Shown here one piece after another: positions 1-9,751 of a DNA stretch of 64,000 nt. Location of the stretch: NCBI GenBank assembly GCA_964036315.1, contig OZ038509.1, positions 27,185,022 through 27,249,021 of the forward strand. The letters are read 5' to 3'. Under the pieces are notes generated by a model. It ran no database searches. It saw only the letters and a program-made list of their open reading frames with translations, and was not told where the DNA came from. Position 1 is the first letter of the stretch. Each line of letters opens with the position of its first letter. The DNA comes from Acanthosepion esculentum. Lineage: Eukaryota; Mollusca; Cephalopoda; Sepiida; Sepiidae. The translations under genes were made by a program, and so were the position numbers.

Positions 1-220
1 CTTCCAGCATGCAAAGGTAGAGTCCTCAGTTCTCCTTAGGGCTCATTATGCCCATTTACATTTTCATTGTCCTTACGATACATATGTACATGCAACTTCC
101 GGTTAAATTTCACTGTTGTGGTGATCTCGTGCAGTAGAACCTTTTCACATAGTTCACGAGTTCGAGTGTTCTTTCCTTTTTTTTTTTTCAATTATTGGAG
201 TTCGCAACACTCCTTACCAA
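1..220. other. Left edge, unassigned
   Basis: Contains a T9 tract and A-rich runs but no recognisable domain. By position it should hold the 3' non-coding region or LTR of Gypsy-A on the minus strand, but no second LTR copy is available for comparison. Confidence 0.3.
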
Positions 221-529
221 TTATGTCAGTCTCATTACAAAAAAAAAAGAATAAAAAAAAATTCGATTTATTTCGTAAATCTGTCCCTCCGATTTTGTCT
301 CGCCTTCACAACAGGCTTTTGTTGGTTCTGGTCCTCCCACGACAATCGTGGACTCTTCTTCAGTAGCAGTTAGGGGTCCCAATGCACTCGGGTCGGACCT
401 ACCTTGGTAAAGTGCACTAACTGGAATCCCTCCTTCACTCATGCACTCCCATACCAGTTTATTCTGCCCGGTCGACAACACCGCACGCCTCTTCAACCAC
501 CACCAAACTAGCAAGGCCACGACTATCAT
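221..529 (-). CDS. Hypothetical small ORF overlapping the pol stop, with an N-terminal membrane segment
   Basis: The ATG at 529-527 overlaps the pol stop (ATGA at 529-526). The 102-residue product starts with a short hydrophobic stretch (IVVALLVWWW) followed by KRR, as in a type III membrane anchor. A hydrophilic region follows with no recognisable domain. The last 15 or so residues are low-complexity (T-rich DNA). It could be an accessory or remnant envelope-type frame of Gypsy-A, or chance. I do not recognise it. Confidence 0.3.
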   Translation of the reverse strand: MIVVALLVWWWLKRRAVLSTGQNKLVWECMSEGGIPVSALYQGRSDPSALGPLTATEEESTIVVGGPEPTKACCEGETKSEGQIYEINRIFFYSFFFVMRLT

Positions 530-795
530 AGTATTAGCAGTTGAGCTAACGGAATTTCATCCTCCTCTTCCCATTCACTCAGTTCTTCTTCTTCCCTAAG
601 GTTAGGCTCAATCCCTGCTTCCTCAGAATGTCCCGCTGGGGTCCGACTTGCCTCCACCAGCCTTCGAAGGGTAGTTGGGCTAATTTCAATCTCCTCACTC
701 CCTTCACTTTCACTCTCAGTCTCTAAACCTTCAGGTTCTACCAACGAATTTTCCTCAGCCTTTTCTTTTGAGTTTTTGTTTCGGCTCCTTTCCAT
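526..795 (-). pseudogene. Gypsy-A pol acidic C-terminal tail
   Basis: After the integrase C-terminal domain the frame moves to a low-complexity acidic stretch rich in Glu and Ser, ending EEEDEIPLAQL just before a TGA at 528-526. Acidic tails ending in IPLAQL-like residues are common at the end of Ty3/gypsy pol polyproteins, so this is taken as the natural pol end after a one-base frame lesion near 770. Confidence 0.6.
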
Positions 796-1899
796 TCTCC
801 TATTTCAGCTAGCTTTATATCATTCGCATGCACTCTCTTTACCTGTCCGGTCAATTGGTCCCAGATCACAAAGGACACCGGACCCGTCTGCTCCACGATC
901 CTATAGTATGGACTCCATCTCTGGTCCAATTTACCTTCTCTCCGGTGTATTTTATATTACACTGGATCACATATCTGGAAGGAAATTCTTCTTTATTTTT
1001 ATTTACCCTATCGTTTCGCTTTTCTAGGCTCTTTGAATCCTCCTCCTCACCTGTATAAAAATGTTATGCTGTTGTTCTAAAACTATTTGGTGATGATCCT
1101 CTCCTAAATACTTCCTCCTAGGTTGTAACAGATTGTCTATAGGTAAGACTACATCCCTGCCATATATCAAGTAATAAGGGGAAAATTTTGTCTCGTTCAT
1201 TGAGAATCTCACCGCTGCTAACACTTGGGTTACGAATAAATCCCAATTTTCCCTATTATCCTCTGTTAGTTTAGCTAACACATCAGTGAGGGTCTTATGA
1301 AATCTCTCTACTTTAGCGTTACTTTGTGGGTGATATGGAGAGGTGGTTATGTGCTGTATGTTTAATTCTCCCAACGTCTCTCTCATAATCTGATTCACAT
1401 TCTCCGATCCATTATCGGTAACCAACTGTTCGGGGGCCCCATACCGAGGGAATATTTCGTTCAGTATTATATCTGACACCGTTCGTGCCTTCTTATCCGG
1501 TATGGCAAATGCCTCAGGCCAATTCGTCAGCCAGTCCACAAAACTCAGTATGTAAAGATTGCCTCTATGTGTTTCCCCATAGGGCCCAGAAATATCCATG
1601 CTTACTTTCTGAAACGGATAATTCGGAACATCCGTTTCTAATACTGGGGTAACCCTACTCTTTCGACCCTGTACTTGGAATGTTACGCATTTTTTTACAT
1701 GGTTCACAACATCATTAAACAACCTAGGCCAGTAGTAATTTCTCATTATTAATCCATACGTCTTATCAATTCCCAGATGTCCTAACCTCCTATAGCATTG
1801 GTCTAGAATTTCAGCTCTCAACTTCTCAGGTATCACCATTTTTAAACTTACTTCCTTATCTCTTCCTGAAAGGTAATACAACACTCCCTCGTGCACCAT
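738..1899 (-). pseudogene. Gypsy-A integrase with GPY-like C-terminal domain
   Basis: The main frame (1899-1024) shows the zinc-binding region RLGHLGIDKTY...KKCVTFQ, then the DDE catalytic core: Asp in VSMDISGPYG, Asp in LVTDNGSENVN, Glu in NAKVERFHKTL. The core triad is intact. The HHCC finger seems damaged: the first His position reads Tyr, and the second Cys of C-x2-C reads Phe. After a stop at 1024 the C-terminal domain continues in shifted frames (KRNDRVNKNKEEFPSRY, then DQRWSPYYRIVEQTGPVSF and VKRVHANDIKL), so there are at least two frameshifts. The host role was strand transfer of element cDNA. Confidence 0.92.
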
Positions 1900-1943
1900 A
1901 TATTTGGAAGTACGCCCTGCCTCTACCCTGGACCTGATAGTTG

Positions 1944-2434
1944 CTATTGCCTAATAATCTCTCTCCAGTGGGGGTCGGAAACAATCTCCGTTTCACTCGT
2001 TTCCTGATCTTCCCAACCAAGTCTCTCCTTCAACGCCTGCGAATTGATCACATTAATTTGGAATGCTTTATCATCCACACCCGGCTCCAACCTGACAGAT
2101 TCGGTTTCTAATTGCTTCGGAATCCTCGATAACAGGTCAGCATAGGTATTATCCTTCCCTGCCAAATATTCTATTCTGCAGTTATACCCACTTAACTTCA
2201 ATGCCTACTGTTGTATCTTCTTATTCGTCCACTCTGCCTCTAACAAATATTTGAGGGGTTGGTGGTCTGTTTTAATGGTAAACACAGCCCCACTCAAATA
2301 ATAATCTAATTTCTGCACATCGTACAGAATGGCGAACGCCTCTTTTTCTATTACTGGCCACCTTTGCTGAGTCTCGGAGAGCCGATGAGACAGAAAATAG
2401 ATCGGCACTTCCTCAGGCACACCCGGTACTGGTC
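1944..2434 (-). pseudogene. Gypsy-A RNase H, second segment, and linker to integrase
   Basis: Two adjacent frames read YFLSHRLSETQQRWPVIEKE (catalytic Glu in IEKEAFAIL) and TIKTDHQPLKYLLE (catalytic Asp), then, after an in-frame TAG at about 2204, LSGYNCRIEYLAGKDNTYAD. That last block is the conserved end of the gypsy RNase H/tether region (xxDxLSR). The stop most likely replaces a Trp codon (family pattern W-A-L). A second lesion near 1945 shifts the frame before the integrase. Confidence 0.88.
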
Positions 2435-2669
2435 TGTTATGGGTCCTTACCTATAACTACAGAATGAACTCTTCGTAACATTATGTATACTACGCCTCTC
2501 AAGAGAGAGGGACGAATCGAGCCGAGCCGATAGTAGTTCACTCCAAACCAGACTGACAGTCATACTAACACCTTCCACATCTTGTATTATTATTCCGTGT
2601 AATATATCTTCGTTATTTCTAATCTTGTGTTCGTGTTGTTCTTCCTTGGTCCTAACCTGGACCATAACA
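2435..2669 (+). repeat. Gypsy-B 5' LTR
   Basis: 235 bp with TG...CA ends. By eye it differs from the 3' LTR at 8 positions with no indel (about 3.4 percent), which implies an insertion old enough to have gathered the coding lesions. Confidence 0.95.
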
Positions 2670-2670
2670 G

Positions 2671-2677
2671 TGGTGAC
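2671..2677 (+). promoter_or_regulatory. Gypsy-B probable primer-binding site (tRNA-Trp type)
   Basis: TGGTGAC starts one base after the 5' LTR and matches the first seven bases complementary to the 3' end of tRNA-Trp (TGGTGACCCC...), the primer known from CsRn1-type gypsy elements. The match then decays. Degenerate copies of an AACAG-GG-GACGAAG phrase recur through the leader at about 2750 and 2795. Confidence 0.5.
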
Positions 2678-2960
2678 TAGGATATTGAAGAAACGAATTC
2701 TACGCGGAGAATCTAAAAAAATAAAGAAGTTTTTGCTATCGGTCGTCCATAACAGAGGCGACGGAAGATAAAAAAAAAACACACCAGCCAACCTTAACAG
2801 TGGTAACGAAGACATGAATTTTACCTGTCAGCCAGAACAGAATCGAATTCTACGCAGGAAAATTCTTTCGTACTAAGGTTCCAGAACAACAGGCGACAAA
2901 GACCCGAAGTCTACACTGAGAAAAAAAGGAAAAATCGTTACACCAAATTACGGTGTAAAC

Positions 2961-4031
2961 ATGGAAGATTTTAAGGCAACCATATTGGAACTAATAAAAA
3001 TGCAATTCGAGCAGCAACAAAAAAAACGAGGAAAGACAGACTAGGCTCGAAGAAAAACAATTAGAAATTCAACAGAAAAACGAAGAGTATCAACTCGAAC
3101 TACAAGAATTACTACTACGGGCAGTAACAAATGAAGGGCAAAATTCTGGAAATGAAGCGGCATTCTCGCAAAATGCTATATGGAGCTCTATCAAAGACTT
3201 CACTTATGCACTGGACGAAGACAAAACCTTCGCGGCTTACTTCAGAAGATATGAAGATTCATATGAGTTTGATTGCGGGAATTGGTCAGACGCGATAAAA
3301 GTACGTCTACTACTGAGGAAACTAGGATCAAGCGAATACACTAAATTCGTAGACTACATCCTACCGAGGAAAACGAATGAGTTGACTTTCAAAGAAACCG
3401 TGAAACTTTTAACGGAATTATTTAGTCCGAACACTTCACTATTCCACAAAAGCTGGAAATGTTTAAATTTAACAAAAAAGGATAGCGAAGACTATATAAC
3501 ATTCGCTTCCGTAGAAAACAAACACTGCGATGGCTTTAAGTTAGCTGAACTCAGCCCTGACAATTTTAAATGTTTGATATTCATCCAAGGCCTGGTGTCG
3601 ACTAAAGATGCGGAGATCAGACGGAGAATTCTAACAAAACTTGAGAGTGAACCAGAATTGACGCTACAAAAATTGGCTAAGGACTATCAGAGATGTATAA
3701 GCGTAAAAAAGGACTCGAAAGATATCGAAGAGTCTGGCGTCGCTCACATACGAAAAGTACAACGACAAACACGTTTTCTCCCTCCTCAAAAACAAACCAA
3801 ACCAATTATTTTACTACAAAAAGTCAAATGAAACCTCAGAAGAAACCCCCACCCAGTCCATGCTATCGCTGTGGGACTTTGCATTGGCACAAAGATTGTC
3901 CATACCGCTATAAGACTTGTCTGTCGTGCAATAAAGTGGGACATAAAAGTTCGCACTGCAGAACAAAGAAAGAAAACAAAAGCCGAGTAAGAGTCACTAG
4001 AACTGATCAAGCGGACGGGATAAATATTTGA
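2961..4031 (+). pseudogene. Gypsy-B gag (matrix/capsid-like and nucleocapsid)
   Basis: ATG at 2961 opens MEDFKATILELIKMQFEQ. A frameshift in the A8 run at 3019-3026 moves the reading to a glutamine/glutamate-rich coiled segment and then a capsid-like region (FAAYFRRYEDSYEFDCGNW, LLLRKLGSSEYTKFVDYILP, FKCLIFIQGL). A second shift near 3775-3790 leads to the nucleocapsid, with two zinc knuckles: CYRCGTLHWHKDC (C-x2-C-x3-H-x4-C) and CLSCNKVGHKSSHC (C-x2-C-x4-H-x4-C). The frame stops at 4031. Gag would package element RNA. The A-run shift is more likely decay than programmed slippage, because it lies very early in gag. Confidence 0.9.
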
Positions 4032-4474
4032 AAATACGTACAAGTAGAAATGTTAAACAAAAAATCAGATTACAATTAGATTCCAGGTCAGATTTAACCA
4101 TTATTAGCTTACAGACGTGGAAGAAATTAAACAAACCGACCATGTTGAGAACAGATAAAATAGCCAGGCTGGTAACAGGAAGAAAAATTAAATTTGAGGG
4201 GGAGATTATCACAAATGTGACGTTCAACGGGATGACCAAGAAATTAAAGATGTATGTTCTAAAAAATACGGAAAATTTATTTGGAACTGACTGGATGCAG
4301 AAATTTGACCTCTGGGATTTACCGATAAATACGTTCTGCCAAAAAGTGGAAAGGTTATCGACCGAGGCAGAGAAATTGAAGGAGAAATTGAAGGAGAAAT
4401 TAAAGGAGAGTTTCCCCGACGTATTTTCAGCTGGTCTCCGGAGATGTAAAAAATGGCGGCCTAAATCGAACTAA
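4028..4474 (+). pseudogene. Gypsy-B aspartic protease, active site mutated
   Basis: The frame contains QLDSRSDLTIISLQTWKKL, the retropepsin active-site region. The family signature is D-[ST]-G; here the codon at 4085-4087 is AGG, so Gly is replaced by Arg, which should abolish activity. It continues to LFGTDWMQKFDL, the usual end of this protease, then a KLKE repeat (three near-copies of LKEK) and FPDVFSAGL leading to RT. Another frameshift lies near 4440. Confidence 0.85.
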
Positions 4475-5700
4475 AAGAAAATGTACAAGCCATTTTCAAG
4501 GAGAAAAGAAATGTACCTTTCGCATCATTAGAAAAAATAGACGAAGAGTTGGATAGACTCGTGAAAACCAGTATATTGACAAAGGTGGAATATAGTCAAT
4601 GGGCCGCACCTATGGTTTACGTGAATAAGAAATCGGGTGAGATACGAGTATGCGCTGATTTCTCGACGGGATTGAATGCAGCGATTAAGGATTATCACTA
4701 TCTTCTCCCTAGTCCAGAGGAAGTTTTCACAAAGTTGGACGGAGGAAAATTTTTCTCAAAGATAGACTTGAGCGAAGCATACCTACAAGTACCAGTAGAT
4801 GAGGAAAGCTCGATGTTGTTGTGCATAAACACACATAAAGGTTTATATAAGTTCCAGAGATTACCAATCGGGATCAAGGTCGCGCCGGCGATATTTCAGC
4901 AAATACTGGACACTATGCTAGGCGGACTGGATTTCACAATCGCATACCTTGATGACATCCTGATAAATAGCAAAAATATTGAACAACACTGAGAACACAT
5001 TCAAGAGGTTTTCAGGAATATACAAAATTACGGTTTTAAGGTAAAGGAAAATAAATGTGACTTCTTTATGAAGGAGATAAAATATCTGGGCCATATTATT
5101 GACGAAGAAGGAAGAAGATCAGACCCAGAAAGAGCCACGGCAACAAAAAAAAAATGCCGGCTCCAAAAAATTTAACCGAGTTACAAAGCTTCTTGGGCTT
5201 AGTAAATTATTATCAAGAATTTATTCCTAACATGCACAAATTACGCGCACCCCTAAACGAACTGTTGAAGAAGGAAAAAGTTTGGGAATGGTCATATGAA
5301 TGTCAGAAAACTTTCGACAAAATCATTAAGACTCTAACAGCAGATTTATTTTTAGCGCATTATGATCCAAAATTGGAAATAATAGTCGCGAGTGACGCAA
5401 GTGCCTATGGTGTTGGGGCATGTATACTTCATAAAATGCCGGATGGGACACTAAAACCCATCGCGCATGCGTCAAGAACGTTACTACCAGCCGAACAAAA
5501 TTACTCGCAAATCGAAAAAGAAGGGCTGGGATTATTTTTGCGGTTATGAGATTCCACAGATATATTTACGGTAGATTTTTCACCTTACAGACGAACCACA
5601 AGCCGTTATTGACAATATTTGGATCAAAGAAAGGTATACCTGTCTACACTGCTAATAGATTTTATTAAACTATAACTTTAAATTGGAGTATCTTTCATCA
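4455..5700 (+). pseudogene. Gypsy-B reverse transcriptase and RNase H
   Basis: RT motifs read KKSGEIRVCADFSTGLNAAI, FSKIDLSEAYLQVPV, YKFQRLPIGIKVAPAIFQQ and the catalytic IAYLDDIL (YLDD codons 4945-4956). A TGA interrupts at 4990 (after KNIEQH). The frame then runs to KYLGHIIDEEG, shifts in the A run near 5145-5153, and continues as NLTELQSFLGLVNYY. RNase H shows VASDASAYGVGA (Asp) and IEKEGLGL (Glu). The third acidic residue, expected in T-D-H-K-P, is Asn (codon 5594-5596), so RNase H is probably dead. A TGA at 5547 adds another break. Confidence 0.93.
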
Positions 5701-7037
5701 AACAAAATCAGGCATGCAGATGATCTTTCGAAACTAATACCAAAGAAAACGTAGCCATTAGAAGATTGCGTAATTGCAGCTCTACGATATGAGGAAGATA
5801 TTAGAACATCATTATGTAGTACAATTCGAGACCTCCCCGTCACATTACAGGACATAAGAAACGAAGCAGTGAATGACGAATTTATAAAGGAAACGAAAAC
5901 AAAAATTGTAGGAAAAGATAAGCATATATCAGACAGTTTTTTGTTATGTGATAATGTTCTGCTATATAATGAAAGAGTAGTAACCCCGAAAACGCTACAA
6001 AGGCGAATCCTCAAGGATTTTCACATGGGCCACCCAGGAAAGAACAGGATGAAATCCTTAATGCGAAGTTGCGTGTACTGGCCAAACATAGATCAAGATA
6101 ATATACATATGGTTGACAAATGCTAGGGCTGTTCCTTAGCAGTCAAGGCACCTCCGATCACTCATAAGCCATGGCCTAAGACAGATCGATCGTGGTCGAG
6201 AATCCATGTAGATTTCGCAGGTCCATTAGAGGGTTTCTACTACTTGATTGTAGTAGACAGTTACAGCAAATGGCCAGAAGTATTTCGTTGTAGAAAACCT
6301 ACTTCTGAGACTACAATAAATTGCCTTCACGAGCTGTTTTCTTGTTTCGGAGTGGTTGACTGTTTAGTCACCGATAATGGGACACAATTTACATCTGCGG
6401 ATTTCAAGAATTTTGTGAAACTTTTCAGGTGAAACACATTAAATCCCCGCCATATCATCCAAGATCAAACGGGCAAGCGGAGAGGTTTGTAGATACATTA
6501 AAAAGAGCACGAAGGAAAGCTTATGACGTACCAACAGAAAAGGCCTTACAACAATTTTTGAAAGGGTATAGAATTACACCGAACAGTACTACGCCATCGG
6601 CATTATCGCTGGCGGAAGTAATGTTCGCCCGAAAAATTAGATCGGTATTCGATAAATTACTGCCAAAACAGACAAAGCAATCACCAACGTCGTTTGTACC
6701 AAAAAGAAAATTTAACCCAGGGGAGAAAGTTTTTTTTTAAATATTCAAAAACAACACATCCTATTGGGAGCCACGTACAATAGAGAAACGAATCGGGAAC
6801 GTGATTTACATAATTCAGGGTCCGAAGTTCTCGCATAAAAGGCACTTAAATCAGATCAGAAAGAGGCTGTTAGAGGATTCTAACGGTCTACCTCAGGAAG
6901 AGGAGGAAGTAATGGACACAATATTTAACACATTCAATATGCAAAGGCCTCAAGCAATTTCAGAACCGCGGAAATCAAGCAGAAAAAGAAAATTTACAGA
7001 GCCTTTGATGATTAATCCGAAGAGGAAAAAATATTAA
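5701..7037 (+). pseudogene. Gypsy-B integrase with C-terminal basic tail
   Basis: The zinc region reads FHMGHPGKNR...DKC-stop-GC, with a TAG at 6124-6126 inside the C-x2-C pair. The DDE core is present: Asp in IHVDFAGPL, Asp in LVTDNGTQF, Glu in SNGQAERFVDTLK; a frameshift at about 6430 separates the second Asp from the Glu. The C-terminal domain includes FNPGEKVFF (stop 6738), then SYWEPRTIEKRIGNVIYIIQ and a basic end (RKSSRKRKF, PKRKKY) stopping at 7037, 34 bases before the 3' LTR. Confidence 0.92.
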
Positions 7038-7057
7038 AGACCCCCTGCGAGGTAAAA

Positions 7058-7071
7058 GCCTGGGAGGGGTG
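7058..7071 (+). promoter_or_regulatory. Gypsy-B polypurine tract
   Basis: The purine-rich CTGGGAGGGGTG stretch ends exactly at the 3' LTR. This is the expected position and composition for the plus-strand primer of an LTR element. Confidence 0.7.
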
Positions 7072-7306
7072 TGTTATGGGTCCTTACCTATAACTACAGA
7101 ACGAACTCTTCCTAACATTATGTATACTACGCCTCTCAAGAGAGAGGGACGAATCGAGTCGAGCCGATAGTAGTTCACTCCAAACCAGACTGATAGTCAT
7201 ACTAACACGTTCCACATCTTGTATTATTATTCCGTGTAATATATCTTCGTTATTTCTACTCTTGTGTTCGTGTTGTTCTTCCTTGATTCTAACCTGGACC
7301 ATAACA
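7072..7306 (+). repeat. Gypsy-B 3' LTR
   Basis: 235-bp partner of the 5' LTR, directly after a purine-rich tract and followed by the target duplication TGGTC at 7307-7311. Confidence 0.95.
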
Positions 7307-7397
7307 TGGTCCATCCTTATCGGGGCATGGTTGTGTAAGAACCGCTCCGATGCACTTTTCACTGGCATCGGTGTACAGCACCATGGCTTACTCAGGT
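7307..7397 (-). pseudogene. Gypsy-A RNase H, first segment (stranded between two insertions)
   Basis: About 90 bases between the LTR-like insertion and Gypsy-B encode the start of RNase H, with the first catalytic aspartate in LYTDASEKCIGAVLTQ. The upstream LSKP codons lie in another frame, so one base appears to be missing around TGGTGCTG at 7378-7385. The reading resumes at 2434 after the 4.9-kb Gypsy-B insertion. This small island ties the right-hand RT to the left-hand integrase as one original element. Confidence 0.85.
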
Positions 7398-8482
7398 TGT
7401 CAGAAATTTAATTTCTGTATCTATCTTTCTATCTCTCTTACTTCTTTCCTCCTCTTCTTTTTTCCCCCTGCGTGCAGTGTAAGAACTGCTGCTGCTGTGT
7501 CACGTGGCGAAATCGTGTCTAACGATTGGTCGTACGTGATTTTCCCGCTTGTTTTCGATTAGATTAGAGGAATCTAGTCAGAAAAGAAGAGAAAGGGACT
7601 TGCTTAAAGACCCGGGCTGTTGCTCTGAAAGAAAAAGTGTGTTCGCAGTGTGAAGACGATAAGTCGTCTTGTCTTGCGATGAAAAAAGGACTTGCGTGAA
7701 AAGTCTGCTGTTGCTCTGAAAGAGAAAGTGTGTTCGCAGTGTGAAGACGATAAGTCGTCTTGTCTTGCGACGGGAAAAAGGACTTTTTTGAAAAGTCTGC
7801 TGTTGCTCTGAAAGAAAAAGTGTGTTCGCTGTGTGAAGACGAAGTCGTCTTGTCTTGCGACGGAAAGAAACTTGCTTGAAGAGTCTGTTCCAGTAATCAA
7901 GAGGATTATTGTTCAGCTATCAAGGACAAGTCAGTAAAGACTTATCAAAAAATCGGTCAAAATAATTATTGTAAAGAGGATTTTACAATAGAACATTCGC
8001 ATTACCCGGATTCTCCACCATCTTGCTTTCCAAGGAGAGCAACTAAAAATATCTAAAAAAACCTTTCTGCTGGCTACTAAAAAATACTAAAGTTTTTTTT
8101 TAGAACAGTAAGTCTAACCTTTTTTTCCCCTCTTTCTGCTATCTCTCTACCTCTTTCACTCTCTCTGAACTGTTGTTGGAGTCCTTTTTAAGGGCTCGCC
8201 AAAGGGACGTTTTTGGCAGTTATTTTCAAGTTGTACCAGTGAACTTTAACATCTGACTATTTTTCCTCCCCCCATCATTTCTTTTTTTTTCTTTTCCCAC
8301 AATAAATTTTATAGCTATTTCAAGTGGTTTTTCTTTCTTTGTCTCGCTTGTTATGGTTGTATATTTATGGTTTCAGGTCTCTGCTAGCTGTGTTACTCGG
8401 GATTCCCGTCATTGGACGTAATGACAAAGTTTCCCAACCTTTTTTGCGCCAAATTTGGCTGTTACTAAGCCAAATTTCGACA
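7398..8482. mobile_element. 1085-bp LTR-like insertion (probable solo LTR) in Gypsy-A
   Basis: Starts TGTCAGAAATTT and ends AAATTTCGACA (imperfect inverted ends, TG...CA). It is flanked by the direct repeat ACTCAGGT at 7390-7397 and 8483-8490, and removing one copy restores the LSKP stretch of Gypsy-A. No coding domain is seen. It has an AATAAA at about 8301 and internal tandem repeats. The TG...CA ends favour a solo LTR, but an 8-bp duplication is longer than the 4-6 bp usual for LTR elements, so a DNA transposon remains possible. Confidence 0.7.
7604..7880 (+). repeat. Three tandem ~90-98-bp repeats with a short hairpin
   Basis: Each copy holds GTTGCTCTGAAAG, GTGTGTTCGC and a 7-bp perfect stem AAGACGA/TCGTCTT with loop TAAG (loop shortened to AG in the third copy), followed by TGTCTTGCGA. 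They lie inside the LTR-like insertion. Confidence 0.9.
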
Positions 8483-9313
8483 ACTCAGGTATGGGTAGGA
8501 CAACTGGGGTACAGCTGTCAGCTGGTCCTTTAGGGCCTCGAATGCACGCTGACAATCCTCGGTCCACTTAAACCTAGCATGCTTCTTAGAGCTATTAGAG
8601 GGCCTGCTAGCCGACTAAATGATGGTATGAACCTCCGGTAATATCCGATGGCTCCAATAAATCCCCTAATCTCTCTTACGGTCTTTGGTGCGGGCATGGC
8701 TCTTATAACCTCAACTTTGTCTAAATCCGTTTTTATTTCTTCTTTGTTTATGATAAACCCTAAGTACTTTGTCTCTTCTTTCATAAACTGACACTTCGAT
8801 AATTTTAACTTTAATCCATGTTCTCTTAACCTATCGAACACCTTCTGCAGATGTTCAAAATGCTCCTCCGGTGATTTTGAAAACACCATGATGTCATCTA
8901 GATATGCCATGGCAAATGCCTCAGTGCCATTCAATACGATGGACATTAACTGACTGAATACACCCGGGGCGTTTGCCAGCCCAAACGACATAAGTCTAAA
9001 ATTGAAGAGGCCCATGTGGCAGGTAAAAGCGGTCTTTTCCTGATTCTTTTTGCTAAGTGCTACCTGCCAATATCCCAACCTCAAATCCAAGGTGGAAAAA
9101 CATTTAGACTTTCCTAAAAGAGCTAGAATATCATCAATCAAGAGGAGGGGCACTTCCAGCGGTTTCGTAATGGCATTTAATTGACGAAAATCCACACAAA
9201 ACCTATGCCCTCCATCTTTCTTTTTAACAATTACTACTGGAAAACTCCAGGGAGATTTGGATCTTTTGATTATCCCTGATTCCATCATTTCATTCACTGC
9301 GTCCTCTGTGTGA
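8483..9313 (-). pseudogene. Gypsy-A reverse transcriptase and connection domain
   Basis: The frame runs from TEDAVNEMMESG to the AMPAPKTVREIRGFIG connection region, the usual Ty3/gypsy palm and thumb. Visible motifs are KKDGGHRFCVDFRQLN, LDLRLGYWQV, the FGLANAP block and the catalytic AYLDDIMVF (YxDD). The first 17 or so residues of the longest open frame come from the neighbouring SINE tail and are not part of the enzyme. A frameshift near 8590 moves the reading from the connection region to KWTEDCQRAFEALKDQL, which continues to the insertion junction at 8483. The catalytic core looks intact, but the element as a whole is broken. Confidence 0.93.
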
Positions 9314-9595
9314 TAACAACAACAACAAAGATGATTGATTGTTTTTTTATGGCTTATCAACCTTTTACAGGTTATTTAAAGTCAGAAAATATTTAGCCGT
9401 AGGGGAAAAGAGGTAGATTCATACCTTTCTGAAGGCTATTTTCATGTAAGTGATTATAACGAACCTGACTGGAATTGGAACTCAGCTCTCAGATTTCCAA
9501 TTCCAATTATTTATTATACCACCCACACATCTAAGCTTACCTGGTAATTCCAAAGCAGTCACCCATCTAGGTACTCAATGTTGATTAACTTCAAT
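9314..9595 (-). mobile_element. 5S rRNA-derived SINE (SINE3-like), minus strand
   Basis: On the minus strand, GAAGTTAATCAAC...GTACCTAGATGGGTGACTGC matches the internal promoter and 3' half of 5S rRNA (GTTAAGCAAC, GATGGGTGACCGC). It continues into a body shared with the copy at 37153-37510 (AGCTTAGATGTGTGGG, TATAATCACTTACATG, CTTTAAATAACCTG) and ends in a (GTT)n tail that abuts the Gypsy-A RT. The head is truncated and diverged. It probably inserted into Gypsy-A and removed or displaced its 5' part. Confidence 0.75.
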
Positions 9596-9751
9596 TATTA
9601 TACATGAACCAGTGTTTCAATGCAATATAGCCATAAGCCAACAACAAGAATAAGGAAAATAAATAGCAGATATGAAGTGAAAGAATTGGTCTTAGTAAAG
9701 AGGAATGATGTGTTTTCTTTTATAATGAATCATGGAGATTGTACCTATTTA

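Larger units (their letters stand above)
2435..7306 (+). mobile_element. Gypsy-B: full-length but inactivated Ty3/gypsy LTR retrotransposon
   Basis: A 4872-bp element with two 235-bp LTRs (TGTTATGG...CATAACA), gag, protease, RT, RNase H and integrase in Ty3/gypsy order, flanked by the 5-bp target duplication TGGTC (2430-2434 and 7307-7311). It lies antisense inside the RNase H of Gypsy-A; removing it rejoins the Gypsy-A frame. Gag resembles the proteins annotated K02A2.6-like in many invertebrates (family knowledge). Frameshifts, stops and catalytic-site changes occur throughout, so it cannot be autonomous. Confidence 0.95.
526..9313 (-). mobile_element. Gypsy-A: decayed Ty3/gypsy retrotransposon, interrupted by nested insertions
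   Basis: Reading the minus strand from 9313 downwards gives, in order, reverse transcriptase (9313-8483), RNase H start (7397-7307), RNase H end (2434-1944), integrase (1899-1024), an integrase C-terminal domain (about 970-738) and an acidic pol tail (795-526). RT-RNase H-IN order is diagnostic of Ty3/gypsy. The copy is opened by an LTR-like insertion at 7398-8482 and by the full Gypsy-B element at 2435-7306. Its 5' side stops at a 5S-derived SINE at 9314, and gag, protease and the left LTR are absent. The right LTR is not recognised, so the boundary beyond 526 is uncertain. Several frameshifts and one Trp-to-stop change show it is inactive. Confidence 0.9.

Noticed and set aside
3019..3026. 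Programmed frameshift at the A8 run in Gypsy-B gag
   Set aside because: It lies 20 codons into gag, not at gag-pol, and other A runs in the element are also shifted, which fits decay.
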